From: Echria macrotheca
Taxonomy: Eukaryota > Ascomycota > Sordariomycetes > Sordariales > Schizotheciaceae
DNA: 64,000 bases
Reading direction: 5' to 3'
NCBI GenBank assembly: GCA_030411725.1
Contig: MU839837.1
Span: 496,001 to 560,000, forward strand
Within the stretch, counting starts at the first letter, position 1; every line of letters begins with the position of its first letter. Below the pieces are notes generated by a model. That model saw nothing but the letters and a program-made list of their open reading frames with translations, was not told the origin of the DNA and made no database searches. Below, piece by piece: positions 19,657 through 31,217 of this stretch. The position numbers and the translations under genes are program-made.

Positions 19657-21531
19657 AGTGTGGAATCCTGCTGGTTAACCCGACCAAGGACGAAGCGGAA
19701 AGCCCGAGCCAACAGCCCTGCTCTTGCGGCCGCGCCGAGGCACCCATTTTGGAGATTTGGGAATAAACTGGTACATTTTCTGTAATATACGTAGATTGGG
19801 TAGCTGTTCATTTTGCTGCCTGCTCCTGGGCAAGCACAATAATATTTTTGAAGATGGATTTGTTTACAATGAAGCCGTTGCTTGAAGCTCGCAAGTCGGA
19901 TTCCGACAAAACCATGGCGGTGGCAGCCGCAATCTCACTGACAAGTAAGAGCCAAGGTAACTGTGGCTTGTCAAAGAGGCATCAAAGACAAGTGCGATTG
20001 AGGATTCGGGCTGGCGGTGCTGTGGTGCTTGGCCGCGCCGCTGTCTTACACTCGCATTCGGGCCACTTGCGAGATGGCCCGTAGGGGAGCCCCCTTCTGA
20101 CGGTAAGAAAGGGTGCCTAATGAGGGTAGTAAATAAGGGGACCGCGTCTGGGATCAGACGACACGCAGGAGAGATGAAACAAAATATATCCCCAAAATTG
20201 CAGAGCACCAGTCCGCGATCCTGTTTCCGAGACGTCCTTTTTAGCAAAGACGGTTACATTGACAGAAAGGAAACGGGGTGTCGCACTCGAGATACTGTCG
20301 ATATTGGCAATGGCACCGTACCGACGCTTCTGAAACAGCCTCGTTTGCACTGTGTTGCGCCACTGCGCAGCCGGCACCAGCACAGTGCACCGCCGTTCGC
20401 CATCCCCGCAGCCATATCGACAAGCCATTCCTGCGAATCCTGTTGCATCCCACTCCTCCATCGTTCTTTTATCTCCAGTGCCGTCCCAGCTTCTGGAAGC
20501 CCCCGGAACGGACCAATGGGAACACGTCTTGGCCATTGATACACAAGCCATCACACAATTTCTCTCCCGATGGTTGAGGTCGCGATGCGGGGAAACAGTC
20601 TTGGAGGGGCCGGTCAGCCCAAGTGTCGATCCACGGATAAGATGTTTGGAAGTCCTGGAGAAGCAACGGGCTCGAACATCAACTTTTAGCAGAACAGCGG
20701 CCGACGAAACAGCGACGCCAGCCACAAACTCCTGGCGGCGTCTGTGCCAGCTGCCATTGTTTCGTTGTTGCTGTTCTCCTCAAACCGCCACGCCGCCTCT
20801 TGGTCGTCGCCCGGCCGGACCGCGGCTTGATCCTTGCCGTCGTGGTCGCCGACGGGGTGCTGCATGTCACAGAAAGCCCCTGATCACTAGCCACGACGCG
20901 GTCCATAACTACCTGTCGAGCTGGACGAACTCACTGAAACTGCAATTGAATTCGGCGATCGATAACTTGACCAGAAGGACGAATACTCGCCACCGCACCG
21001 CCACGACGATCGGCCGGACCAGCACGCCGGCATTGGCGAATGGGGACAATCTTGCCGTTCTGGTTCAGGATCACACAGAGTTGCCCCTCATCAATTGAGT
21101 TTTTTGTCTGAGAGAGTTCTTGAGAGACTGCAACTGCGGAAACATTGGCGGTGGTTGCGGCATCAAATGGCCGATGGTCCAGATCCAGGGTCCCGGCACA
21201 TCTCCAGGCTGCTATATTTCCAGCGAACCAAAATAATCCTTACCCGCGGCGGTGCATCCGGTCACTGTGCTCTTCTCCTTGCCGCTCCTGCGCTGTTTGT
21301 TCCGCACCCCCTCCCCTCGTTCCCTGTCCACCAATCCCTTATAGAACCGCCGCCTCCCCAGAGCCTCGACAGACACCCTTATTTTCGGCCACTCGAAGCG
21401 GCTCAGCTGACCTCACCTTTTCCCGTCGGGCGGCATTTGTCGACTGCCTGTCGATCCGAGAGCTCGCTGTTGGGTCTTGTCCGCTGAGCCTGGATCGGCT
21501 TCACTTATATCCATCCCTCTTGCCCGCCGCC
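19657..21531. other. Intergenic, RTA1-like gene to Pro/Gln-rich gene
   Basis: 1.9 kb between plus-strand genes. Overlapping frames up to 248 codons (20352-21098) and 202 codons (20117-20725, opposite strand) occupy the same DNA, lack family resemblance and have skewed Arg/Ser/Pro composition. I take the stretch as promoter and leader. Confidence 0.5.
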
Positions 21532-22698
21532 ATGGCCACTACCTGGAGGACAGAGCCCGTCATGGATTCCCTTACGGATAACGAGCGGCGAGGGCCGCAG
21601 ATCTATGTTCACGTCGAGTTTGGCGTCTCATGGACCAAGAAGCCGCCAAAGAACCACGAGATCACGTACCGGTCCCGGAACATGCGCGAGAGGACACCGG
21701 CCTTTCCCCGTCAGGTCCCCGCGCTCAACACCAACTACCTCGCCGCCATCCACACCTTTGACCAGCAGCAGGCTCGTTCTCGGCAAGGTCTGCGGGTCCG
21801 CACCGTCCCCGAGGGTCATCACCGACGCGAGCAGGATGCGGGCAACTATCATCAACTCCAGGAGTACTACCAAGTACCGCCTCCTCCCTATCAACAACAA
21901 CAACGAGAACAACCGGACGAACAGCGTCGTTCTTCACGGGCCGACTCGAGATCATCCCATGAACGAGGACACTCGGCCCCACCCCCTATCGGAGAGAACC
22001 CCTGGGACGTTTTGCAGCACGGCGGAAGGGGAGGAGGGCCATCCAGCTCACGCCAGCAACCGGACCAGTGGAAAGCCCTCCCGGCGAACCCGTCACAGTT
22101 CCGTCTCGGCGAGGGAGGGATGCCCTGGTCGGCGTGGTCATGGCCATTCGAGTATCAACCCGACACACCCACCAACCAGGACGACGACGACGACGAGGAA
22201 TCACTCATGACCCGATCAGTTCCCGGTCGGTCCCGTGATGGAATGTCGCCCTTCGCCACGAGTCCGACGATGGTATCGACATTCTCCCCGGAGCCGAGCA
22301 CGACGCCGCTGCGGGTCCGCGACCACGAGACGGGCCGGACGCGCGAGCTCGGCGCGCTCTCGGCGGCCATGATGACGGTCGACAACGGGTTCGAGAACCA
22401 GTGGTGGAACCAGGGCCAGCGGGAGACGGTGACGGGGAACGAGACGGAGACGATCGCGCCCGAGCCGCCGAGAAGGGCGTTCTCGTCGCCGGTGCAGCAC
22501 GGAGGAGGACCTGGACCATGGTCGGCGTCGGCGCTGCTCGACACGCCGGCGAGCAGCAGGGACAGAGAGTCGTCGGCTATGGACTCGATTGTGTCGCCTA
22601 TTACTGCGGCGGATGGGGGTAGTCCCATGCCGGCGTTTCAGTCGTTGCATCGGACGTTGTCGACGAGGTCGGAGGAGTTGTTTTTTACGGAGCGATGA
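21532..22698 (+). CDS. Uncharacterised Pro/Gln/Ser-rich fungal protein
   Basis: A single exon of 388 residues. I chose the ATG at 21532, which sits in an ideal context (GCCGCCATGG); the frame is open back to 21145, which would add 129 residues of leader-like sequence. I do not recognise the family. The first ~60 residues look ordered (RGPQIYVHVEFGVSWTKKP, then ITYRSRNMRERTPAFPRQVP). The rest is disordered: a Pro/Gln patch (VPPPPYQQQQREQ), repeated WS/PW motifs (GMPWSAWSWPFEY), a DDDDDEE run and Ser/Thr-Pro sites. Codon use is like the neighbours, so it is probably a real gene. Confidence 0.72.
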   Translation: MATTWRTEPVMDSLTDNERRGPQIYVHVEFGVSWTKKPPKNHEITYRSRNMRERTPAFPRQVPALNTNYLAAIHTFDQQQARSRQGLRVRTVPEGHHRREQDAGNYHQLQEYYQVPPPPYQQQQREQPDEQRRSSRADSRSSHERGHSAPPPIGENPWDVLQHGGRGGGPSSSRQQPDQWKALPANPSQFRLGEGGMPWSAWSWPFEYQPDTPTNQDDDDDEESLMTRSVPGRSRDGMSPFATSPTMVSTFSPEPSTTPLRVRDHETGRTRELGALSAAMMTVDNGFENQWWNQGQRETVTGNETETIAPEPPRRAFSSPVQHGGGPGPWSASALLDTPASSRDRESSAMDSIVSPITAADGGSPMPAFQSLHRTLSTRSEELFFTER

Positions 22699-24780
22699 TG
22701 ACATGAGAGGTTTCGGGACTTAATTTTATGGGGATATATAATTTATTGGTATCTTGTACTACGGAGTATAGGTGGGTTATGGTGTTTGTTGGGGGTGTAA
22801 TCGGTTTGGATCAGGATGGATGGTTTTGTCTATGGACTGGGAAGCAGATACAGTGTATTAAGTTAGGATGGGAGAGACAAAAGAGCATGCATCGGCGTCG
22901 GGTATATAGTCACTCCTTTTTTGGCGTTGGGGGAATTTACATAGGTTAATCTGAAATCTGGATTGTATTCTACGGATACCTACGGATGGTTAGTGGGTTG
23001 GTTTATGTCCCGTTGACAACCTCGACAGCTTGGTTACTCGATTGCTCAACCATCATCACCCAGACTCAAACAATAAAGACGAATCCATCAAACCCTTGGG
23101 AATCTCTCAACCACTCAAAACACATTTGCCCCCAAAGACAAACTCTAATTATTTCACAAAATGTACACAGCTAAGAAAAAGAGATCCCATCAAAAAACGC
23201 CCGGACCAGAAGCTCCCACTCCCAAAAGTAAAAAAAGTACAAAACCACCCCTGCATCCCCAAACATCTCTGAAGCATTGACGCACACACGGACATGAATA
23301 TGCACCGTCGATCAACGGAACAGGCTTCACTGACAGCTCCCTGCCCTGCCTGCTAACTAGCCGTCCTTACCCGTGCCAAGCCAAGCCATCCCATCCCATC
23401 CCATTACTCTCCCACGTCTCCGTACCGTTCATCCCATCAAGCAGAGCCTCATCGAATATGGAGCCAACAAGTGGCAGCAGCCTTGTCAGAACAAGCGAGC
23501 GAGCGAGACCCCCATCATCATCACCGATCAACACAAACAAAGAAAACAATACTTTTAGAAATATATATCTAGTGTACTGTGTCCTATGCATCCAAATACC
23601 AAAAACCAAACAAACGGGAAACCCAAGAGTTGAAAAAGCCACCGACCCAGGGCCTAGGTCTAGGGAACGCAAACTGCAGGACACATAAATCCGCGGGCAA
23701 ATTCCGCGAAAAGCAAACAACCAACCCCCAACTTAGCTAACAAACACATTGTCAGAACGCATGGCAAATGGCAAATAAAAATCCACAGAGAGAAAATATA
23801 CGAAGCTGGGAAAAATGGCGTTTTGGGCTTGCATATCTAGCGTGTATGCGCAGCGCGGTCCGAGAATGTGGGAATCGGGAATTTGGTGCAGTGAATGAGG
23901 CTCCCCGAAATCTTGCTGCCTGGGGCTTTTGCATGAACTTGTGGCGACAACCTCACATCAAACCCCCGGGCTGCGCACATGGTCTTGTAGATCTGGGGAC
24001 GGACCCTTTTCCTTTTTGGGATTTATTTCTTGCGAAGTTTGCAATCTGCAGGTCTTGGATATTGAGTGGGCATATTTGGGTACCTAATGATGGCGCTGCG
24101 GTTTGCTCTCTGCTACGTTTCCCGAGTCTTGCAAGTCCCAAGTCTCATACAGGCAGGATCACACACAGGAACAAAGGAAGCAGGATGAGTAGGCGAGAAG
24201 CCCAACATCATCTGCCAGACGCGCCGCAACACACATGATCTGAGAGAGAAAAAGGACAGATATTTTTTGGGACTTCCACAGCATACCAATGATACTAACC
24301 AAAATCCCCATCCCCATCCAACAGGAGAGAATAACTTTTGTTGTTTAATCTTGAGATAATCCACCGAAACGGCAATGTCAAACCACCACCACACAACACT
24401 ATCTTGCATCGCCACCTCCGTGTTGTGTTACTTGAAACAGAAAACTGGTGTAACGTTCACCGCGGTCCGACTTCTCTCCCTGTCTTCCTTGGTAGGTCGG
24501 CGGCTTTCAAAAAGCTGACCACGGTATGGAATCATACCGTAGCAAAGCAAGCGGGCCGAATTCGATATCATCCCATCCACCGTCCACCGTCCGCCGGGGA
24601 TACCATGGTCCAGTGAAGTTTTTACTAACAAGAACTTTTTAGTAGTTCATTAGTTAGTTAGTCAAGCGTGGTGGACCGGTGGATAGGTGGTCAAATGATG
24701 AAAAAGGCTGACAACCGACTGGTGACCGACGTGTGACTTGCTTGGTTCTGACATCGGGTCCGCTGCGATCTGATGAGCTG

Positions 24781-24804
24781 ACATGAGGCCATGAGGCCAT
24801 GAGG
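24781..24804. repeat. 8-bp tandem repeat (CCATGAGG, three copies)
   Basis: Three head-to-tail copies, the first with A in place of the leading C. A simple repeat. Confidence 0.8.
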
Positions 24805-25792
24805 AATGAGAGCCGACCTGATGATGACACCGGGACAGGAGGGGAGAGTATCCACCCACTCCTTGTCCAGCAGGGGAAATACCACAGTAAGAGTATGGAA
24901 TCACGAACTCGGCAGTTACGATTCCATCATGGGCCGACTGATGAGATGGTTCCTGTTAAACCCGCGCCCGCATCACAATGTGTGCGTGATCTGACCCGCC
25001 GACGAGCGAGGCATTGCTCGCAGAAGTCGCAGTCCGGCAATGGTGAGATTACGCACCAGCAGCAGCACGTCGGTCGGTAGTTATTCCCATCATTCCCCTG
25101 GACATGGTCAGAATACGCTTCTTCTGTACCTGGAAGGGCGCGTATCCATCCGCTTGCACAAACACCACGGCCGCCATCACCGCCATTACCGCCATGATCA
25201 AGGCGGCGCAGTACAACTCCTCATGACAATGCCATTCCCCCAGAACAAAAGAATAATACCTCGCCCAGAATTGAGGTATCTCGTACCCGACTCTCCGGCG
25301 CCACGAACGCGGACACCAAGACAAACTCCCGGCCTTTTTGTAAAACGACCAGGCAGAAAGATTACACCACTTCCTCCAATGCATATAATAACCACCAAAA
25401 GTCTAGACCGCCGCCGCGCGGCTAGCTAGCAATGGGAAAGGCAATACTGCATGAAAGACGGAATGAATGTCCAAGCCCGACGGGCCTAATGTGAGACAGC
25501 CGCCCAAGGCCAAGGGAGGGAGTCCCAGGAAAGGAAGGGGGATGAGCCAGGCAGACACATTTCACCCCCTTCCATTCTCCAGGACAAGACCCAGGACAGG
25601 ACCCGAGCAGCCCATTAGGTAACTTATCTACTGGCATACTCAAACAACGGCCAGACAATCTATACAAAAGCGTATCCGGTAATTAAAACAAAGCGGAGCT
25701 ACCCAAGGTTACCTAGGCAGCAACTTAAAGTAAGGTAAGGTTAGTTCTGAACAAGACGGGTTATTTACCTACTTAGCTCATCACGACATTCA

Positions 25793-25812
25793 CATGCCAT
25801 GCCATGCCATGC
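25793..25812. repeat. 5-bp microsatellite (CATGC, four copies)
   Basis: Four perfect copies in the gene-poor region. Confidence 0.85.
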
Positions 25813-26574
25813 CAGGCTACGTGCCTCTGATGGTGAAACTTGCCTGTCTGCGGCGCTTCTGCAGAAAAAAAGCGAGCCTTAGACCACTATCCCGGTCCGT
25901 CCTCTTCCTGGTTGACGCGGGGTTGGCGTCAGAGAACAGTCTTTTTGGATTAAAAGCAGAGAAGAGGATTCTCTTCCTAGGTAAGGTAGTTATCTGCACG
26001 CAGAAAGAAGCAGCAGCCATCTGCCGCTTCGACAACACCATGCCTTTATCATACCTCTCTCACCATGCTACAATGGTTTATATTTACATACTTTAGGTAT
26101 ATAACTTTCCGCAGATTCCAAGTTAGGTGCCATTCCAACTACCCAACCAGCCCTTCCTCACAGGAAAACAAACAAACACACCGAATCCCTAGAGCCCTCC
26201 CGAGCGGTCATCTCATCATCGACATGAACATCCTCTTCCGACTCTCGCAGCGCCACCCACTAATCAACACCCAACACCGCCAGACAGCCCTCCTAACGCC
26301 ATAAGTACTCGTACCATGAAAGACAGCGCAAATAACGAAGGTCCCTTCGGGTAACTGACCTGCTTCTCGAAAAAATCCGCCGTCGAAGCGACATCGACCA
26401 TACCATACCGTACCATCCCGCCCTTTATGCTTCTAAACCCAATCAAAGCAACGATACACGACTGGTGCGGGTGTGATGTCTCCTCCCCATTAACACCGAC
26501 ATGAGTAGTCCACCTCAAGTTACTTTCCCACGACTTGTAACACATACGTCTATATCGCCATACGACCCCCCACC

Positions 26575-26580
26575 AAAAAA
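26575..26580 (-). terminator. T6 run downstream of the tRNA-like gene
   Basis: Six A on the plus strand, 35 nt past the end of the tRNA-like locus on the minus strand; a fair Pol III terminator. Confidence 0.55.
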
Positions 26581-26614
26581 GAAGATTCCAGCCGTAAAGA
26601 TGGCTGTGGAGAGT

Positions 26615-26739
26615 TGGGCGGGCTAGGATTCGAACCCAGGTCTTTTGCTAAAGCGCTGAGAAGAAGTAGAGAAAGGTGAAGAAAACAACGCTGTTGTTGT
26701 AACGCTTAGGAACACGCTTGACCACTGCGCTACCCGCCC
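26615..26739 (-). tRNA. tRNA-like gene with long intron, isotype unresolved
   Basis: Acceptor GGGCGGG (26739-26733) pairs perfectly with CCCGCCC (26622-26616), discriminator A. Box A TAGCGCAGTGG and box B GGTTCGAATCC match the Pol III promoter consensus exactly. The D stem GCGC/GCGT and T stem CTGGG/CCTAG pair with one G-U each. The middle is about 50 nt longer than normal, so an intron is implied, but I could not place an anticodon stem that pairs cleanly. One option reads TAA with a class II variable arm; another leaves AAG unpaired. It is either a diverged leucine-type gene or a pseudogene. Confidence 0.5.
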
Positions 26740-26816
26740 TTGTCGGGGTTCTCTTTGGCATACATAGCAGTGTGTTCTAATCTTATATACCCCGTTTACG
26801 TTGATACTAACAGAGC

Positions 26817-26822
26817 AAAAAA
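26817..26822 (-). terminator. T6 run downstream of the tRNA remnant
   Basis: Six A on the plus strand, 12 nt past the 3' end of the tRNA-like remnant on the minus strand. Confidence 0.45.
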
Positions 26823-26833
26823 GGAAGAGAGCT

Positions 26834-26905
26834 TGGGCGGGCTGGGAGTTGAACCCAGGTCTCCGGGGCCGATTTCGAGTCGATGACGCTACCTACCTGC
26901 CTGCC
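26834..26905 (-). pseudogene. tRNA-like remnant related to the 26.6-kb locus
   Basis: The 3' half is tRNA-like: T stem CTGGG/CCCAG fully paired, T loop TTCAACT, acceptor 3' strand CCCGCCC and discriminator A. It shares GAGACCTGGG-like flanking sequence with the gene at 26615. The 5' half has no GGGCGGG partner and no box A, only TAGCG in common. It looks like a duplicated tRNA gene that lost its 5' half. Confidence 0.5.
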
Positions 26906-28064
26906 TTCTTGTTCATGCATGACCTACCCAGTTATGATCAAGTCTCTTGCCTCTTGCCTCTTGCCTCTCGCCCCTTAGGTGATGTGACGCGAGCTATTTA
27001 TTCCCAAGAAGCCTCACCAGAATATCTCACAAAAAAAAAGGTAGATTTTAGTCTTGCTTGTGCCTCCCATGGAACTCAGCTAGTTAGCTCCCTCTACTGC
27101 GTGCGACAGATCAACCCTCTCGAAACACCTGAACGTTTCCCACCACCTTTGTTTCTCTTTCTCCCCCCCCTTTCCGCCCCTGTCTCCTCCCTTCCTCACT
27201 TCCTCAAAGCTGCTACGAAAGTACGAAACCACTCGACGACTAGACTCATCGAGACTGAAAACTGAGCCTTTGACCAACGAGTCCCGACCTCGAGCCTAAG
27301 GTAGACTGACAACACCCATCGACTCCAACCACCAAGCATATATCTGATATATGTAAGGTACTAGAACTACTCCCGTACAAAAACAACATCACACATACAC
27401 AAGACCGAAACCACAACTGGAAAAAAATATCATAAATCCTGTCTGTCTGTCTAATATAAGAAGAACCCACGGCATGGCACGGTACGGTACAAAACAAAGC
27501 TCATCATCCCCCATCCCCCCATTCCTATTCTTATCCCATCCTGTTCCGTTCAGTCATAGCCACCCATCCAACCATCCAGATAGAAAAAGAAAAAAAACTC
27601 CCGAGTGGCCTCGCGACCACAGTCATCTAGTAATGAACAGTGGAGTTTTCTTTTTGTTTCTATAATACCCCCCTCCATCCCTGGAATGTTCCTGTCCCAT
27701 ACCATGTACCATATCCATAGACGATGCTACCACCCCTTCCCCCAAAAGGAACAGAAAAAAAAGTTACAGAATTTCTCGTTTCGTAAAAAAAAGTTCCTCG
27801 CTGCTCTGCTCTCTCTTTCTCGCAATAAGAAACAAAGCAACAAGTAACAAGTGGTATCATGTCATCAGCTTCCCCTTTCCTCATTTCTTCCTCCCTCTCC
27901 CAATCGACCGAACCAGACCCGGCCCTGAAACCAACATGTCCAAGAAGAAATACGACCGAGGATTCAACCCATCCTAACAGATGTGAAGCGAAAAAAACAA
28001 CAACGTATCAACAGCGGGTATAGAACGACCAGTCAAACTCGAACGAGCCGGGATCATGCGCACC
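26906..28064. other. Intergenic, tRNA remnant to wc-1 3' end
   Basis: 1.16 kb containing a 7-bp tandem repeat, a pyrimidine-rich stretch (27145-27200) and A-rich runs (27585-27600, 27750-27795). It includes the wc-1 3' UTR. No gene was recognised. Confidence 0.5.
26946..26973. repeat. 7-bp tandem repeat (TCTTGCC, four copies)
   Basis: Three perfect copies and one with a T-to-C change, about 40 bp from the tRNA remnant. Confidence 0.8.
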
Positions 28065-31000
28065 CTAGGCGCTTGTCTCCCGCTCCTCCTGGATCGCCGT
28101 CATCTCCATCCCGCTGCCCCCCAGACCACTGCCCCCCTCGAGCAGCGGCCGGCTAGGAGGCGGATTCATAGCGCCATTGTTGTTGATCCCCTTCCCCGAA
28201 ACCCCGTTGCCGTTGCTCGGAGGCGTCACGGCGATGGGCGCGTTGAAGTCCTCCGTCGTGCTCGTCGGCGTCGTAGACGCCCTGGTCGGCGGCTCGAGCG
28301 ACGGCGTGTCGGCCGACGACATCTCGCGGTGCAGCGGCGACGAGTGGATCGGCGAGTTGCTCTTCTTACTCTGCGTGTCGCCGTTCCCCCCCTTGGACGA
28401 ATTTCTGGGCGAGACCCGCCCAGTCTTTTTCTCAATTGTCATTAGCTATCGATTCACCACGGGTCGCACTTAGCTTACCGTCTTCGCCCATCTCAACCCG
28501 CAACTATTACAAAGATCGCGGTTCCCGCTCGGCCCTCGCCGCCATTCCGGGGTGTTCCGAGTATGGCAGTTAGCACAGTCGCGGACCATGTTGCCACCCT
28601 TCCTCCGCTTCCGCTTTTTCCTGTTCGACAAGAGCGTCGCGAGCTCTTCGGCCAGTAACCGGTTGTCCTTCTCCACCTGCCGTAGCTCAAAGATCCAGCT
28701 CGTACATCGCGTCTCGCTGAGCTCGTCAAACAGATCGCGCTCGAGCTCATCCCTCTCTTCCTGCGTTCGATCGGCAAGGAATTGGGCAGTAGGATTAAGG
28801 TCAGGTGTCCTCCCGATCGTCGAAGAGGGCGAGATGGGATCCTCCACTGCCGGCGCCGGTGTTGTCGGAGTCGTCTTCAGGTTAGATGCCGGCGCGATGG
28901 CGCGGGAAGATGCTTTCAGCAGCTTCGTCTGACCAAGCAGGAAACTTGGCTTTTGACCCTCGGCCGCATCACCGGGATAAAATGTCGTTAATGCCTGTAG
29001 AACCTGGCCACGCTTGTTCTGGACCTCGTGTTTGCAGCTGACGATATGGCCCTTGCGAGCCTTCTCCATGGTCCGCCCGAAATCGGCTCGCGTCTCTTTT
29101 CGCATAAGATCCTGCATGCTCGTACCGGCAAGGTCCCCAGGCTGTAGGTCGAGAAGCGAGCGGACATTCGACGAAACATGCAGAAACATGCCCGACGTCG
29201 AAACCTTGGTCCATATTTCCGAATCCCCGACACCGCCGTTCATCTCCAGCTCCAACTTCCGAAGCGTGTAGGTCGGACGCTTCCTGCCCACCAGAATGAT
29301 GCATTTTCTCCCCTTACCCTGCTCCGAGAATAATGACCCGTACCCCTCGAACCACATGAATCCGTTTTGCTTCTTGGCGATGCGGTAGGCAATGTTGACC
29401 GGGACGCTTGGTTGGGCGTCCTTCAGGTCTCTCGTTATCGGGACAATGTCCGACGGATGGCAGATGGTCTCGAGGTTCTTCCCCACAAGCTCGCTTGCGT
29501 CGTACCCCAGAACCTTCTTGCATGACGGTGAAACATAGAGAAACAGGCCCTTCAGCGATAACACATGGATGACGTCGTCGGCGTTCTCCAACAGCATCTT
29601 GTCCCAGGACTGCTTATGCCAGTCCGACGTCACGCCCTTGGGGTTGAACGACTGCAGAAGCGTAGACACATCGTCGATACCGAGCGTCTGCCCGTTCTCG
29701 GGATCCCACTGGCTCTGGCTCGGCGGATCCCAGATGGGCCGGGTAATGTCGCTGTGCGTGTAGCTGACCGTCATGGCACCGTTGGGCTCGTGCCCTGAAA
29801 TCGCATCGGGGCACTCGACCAGATCGATCTGGAAGCCGATAAAGTACCGGATCTCGTCGGTATCCCACGGGATCGGTATCATGGTCAACAGGTTCAGGAA
29901 CGGCTTGCCCCCCTTCCGGTAGTTTATCAAGCTCTGCTGGATCTCCTCGCCCCGTCTAATGGCCTCCTTCAGATTATAAACAGCATGGTTCTCGACAAAG
30001 TCTCGCTTCGTGCCCGCCTCAACTTCACCCGTGGGCGACTGCAGAAACCGGCAGTTCTTGCCCACGATCTCGTAACGGTTGTATCCTGTCAAATTCTGGA
30101 AATTGTCCGATACGTAGATAATCGGGCAGTCGTTCAGAGTGACGTCGCAGACAACAAACGCGCACGACATATCGACGGCGCCGATGTTAAGCCTCGGATT
30201 TTTGCGAGATGCCACATACCATAACGCCCTCAGCATGTCGAAGCCGCTCTTGGAGTATATACTTTTGGACGTGTCTGGCTCCGGGCCAGCGGTAACCGGT
30301 GTCATCGTCACGTCGGCAGGGGCAGGGGCGATTAGTGATAAGGGCCGTGACGACGCCGTCACTGGCGACTGGAAGCCCGAGACTTCGGAAACCTCCTGCG
30401 TCAATGTGTTGTTTAGATTTGATGTGTACTGTCCGAGAGTTGGGTTGATGTGCAGATTTGGTTGTGCTTGCGGCGTCCGCGAGCCGTCCGGCGGACCGTA
30501 GTCTTGCTCCATGTCCATCAGCGTATCGTCATTCTTGGGTACAGACTGAGCGCCGGTTGTGCTCGGAGCGTTCAGGGGGCCGGTATCGACTCCCAGGTCC
30601 ATGGCAAAGTCCGTGCTCACCGGGCCCATCGTGGATGGCGGATACTGATCCTGCATCGACGGGGAGCCGAATAAATGGAGCGCGTGCGGATTGGCAGTCA
30701 ATGATCCCATGTTCAGGTTAGAAAAGGCCATCATGTTGCCCATCATCTCCGGAGACAGGTTCGCAAAGTCAACGTGTTCCGACATGGCCAAAAGGTTGCC
30801 CTCAGCGAAGGGCCCGGAATGGTCGGGCATGACCATGTCGTTGCCCATATCTCCATAGCCGCCGGACATGTCGTCGGTCGGAGACACCATATTCCCAAAC
30901 CCGAAATTCTGATAGGGCCCGTTGCCCGGGCTGTATCCAACCATGGACATCTTTTGCTCGGCGTCCAGATGACCTGGATAGTGTTGCGGCACGCTCTGGC

Positions 31001-31217
31001 GCCGTCGGAACTCGTGGGCGTCCTGCTGGACCATGTCGTCCGGCATGCCCATGTCCGACATGGCCGAGAGCGGCGTGGGGAGGGCATCCCCGGGGGAGGA
31101 AGTGTTTATCATGGCCACGTTGTTGCGGCCGTGGTTGCGGTTCTGCTGGGCGCGGCGCGAGCCCATCTGGCGCTGCACGTCGTTCGTGGACAGCGGGGAC
31201 GGATAGTAGTTGTCCAT
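28065..31217 (-). CDS. wc-1: White Collar-1 blue-light photoreceptor / GATA factor
   Basis: Two exons (31217-28479, 28430-28065) give 1034 residues. WC-1 binds flavin, senses blue light, and with WC-2 forms the White Collar complex that drives light responses and, in Neurospora, the clock gene frq. The LOV domain spans about residues 345-470; GKNCRFLQSP (386-395) holds the photoactive Cys389. PAS B is at about 541-650 and PAS C at about 665-768. A basic segment KKRKRRK (867-873) precedes the GATA finger (881-906) with C-x2-C-x18-C-x2-C spacing. The splice joins CGLRWAKT to KKTGRVSPRN, as in homologs. The Ser/Pro-rich tail is about 122 residues. No long polyglutamine tract is present, unlike Neurospora WC-1. 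Confidence 0.97.

Larger units (their letters stand above)
22699..26614. other. Gene-poor 3.9-kb convergent region
   Basis: Lies between the convergent 3' ends of the Pro/Gln-rich gene and wc-1. It is A/T-richer than the flanks, with only short overlapping frames (the longest, 156 codons at 23768-24238, is not recognisable). Short tandem repeats occur near 24781 and 25793. TAGGTA/TACCTA and related AAGGTAAGG strings recur between about 25615 and 26130. No transposase, reverse transcriptase or long terminal repeat was seen. Confidence 0.55.

Noticed and set aside
20352..21098. 248-codon frame between the RTA1-like gene and the Pro/Gln-rich gene
   Set aside because: Overlapped by frames of similar length on the other strand, Arg/Ser/Pro-skewed, no recognisable domain and no splice partner found.
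23768..24238. 156-codon frame in the gene-poor region
   Set aside because: No recognised family and no supporting start context or neighbouring exon; likely chance.
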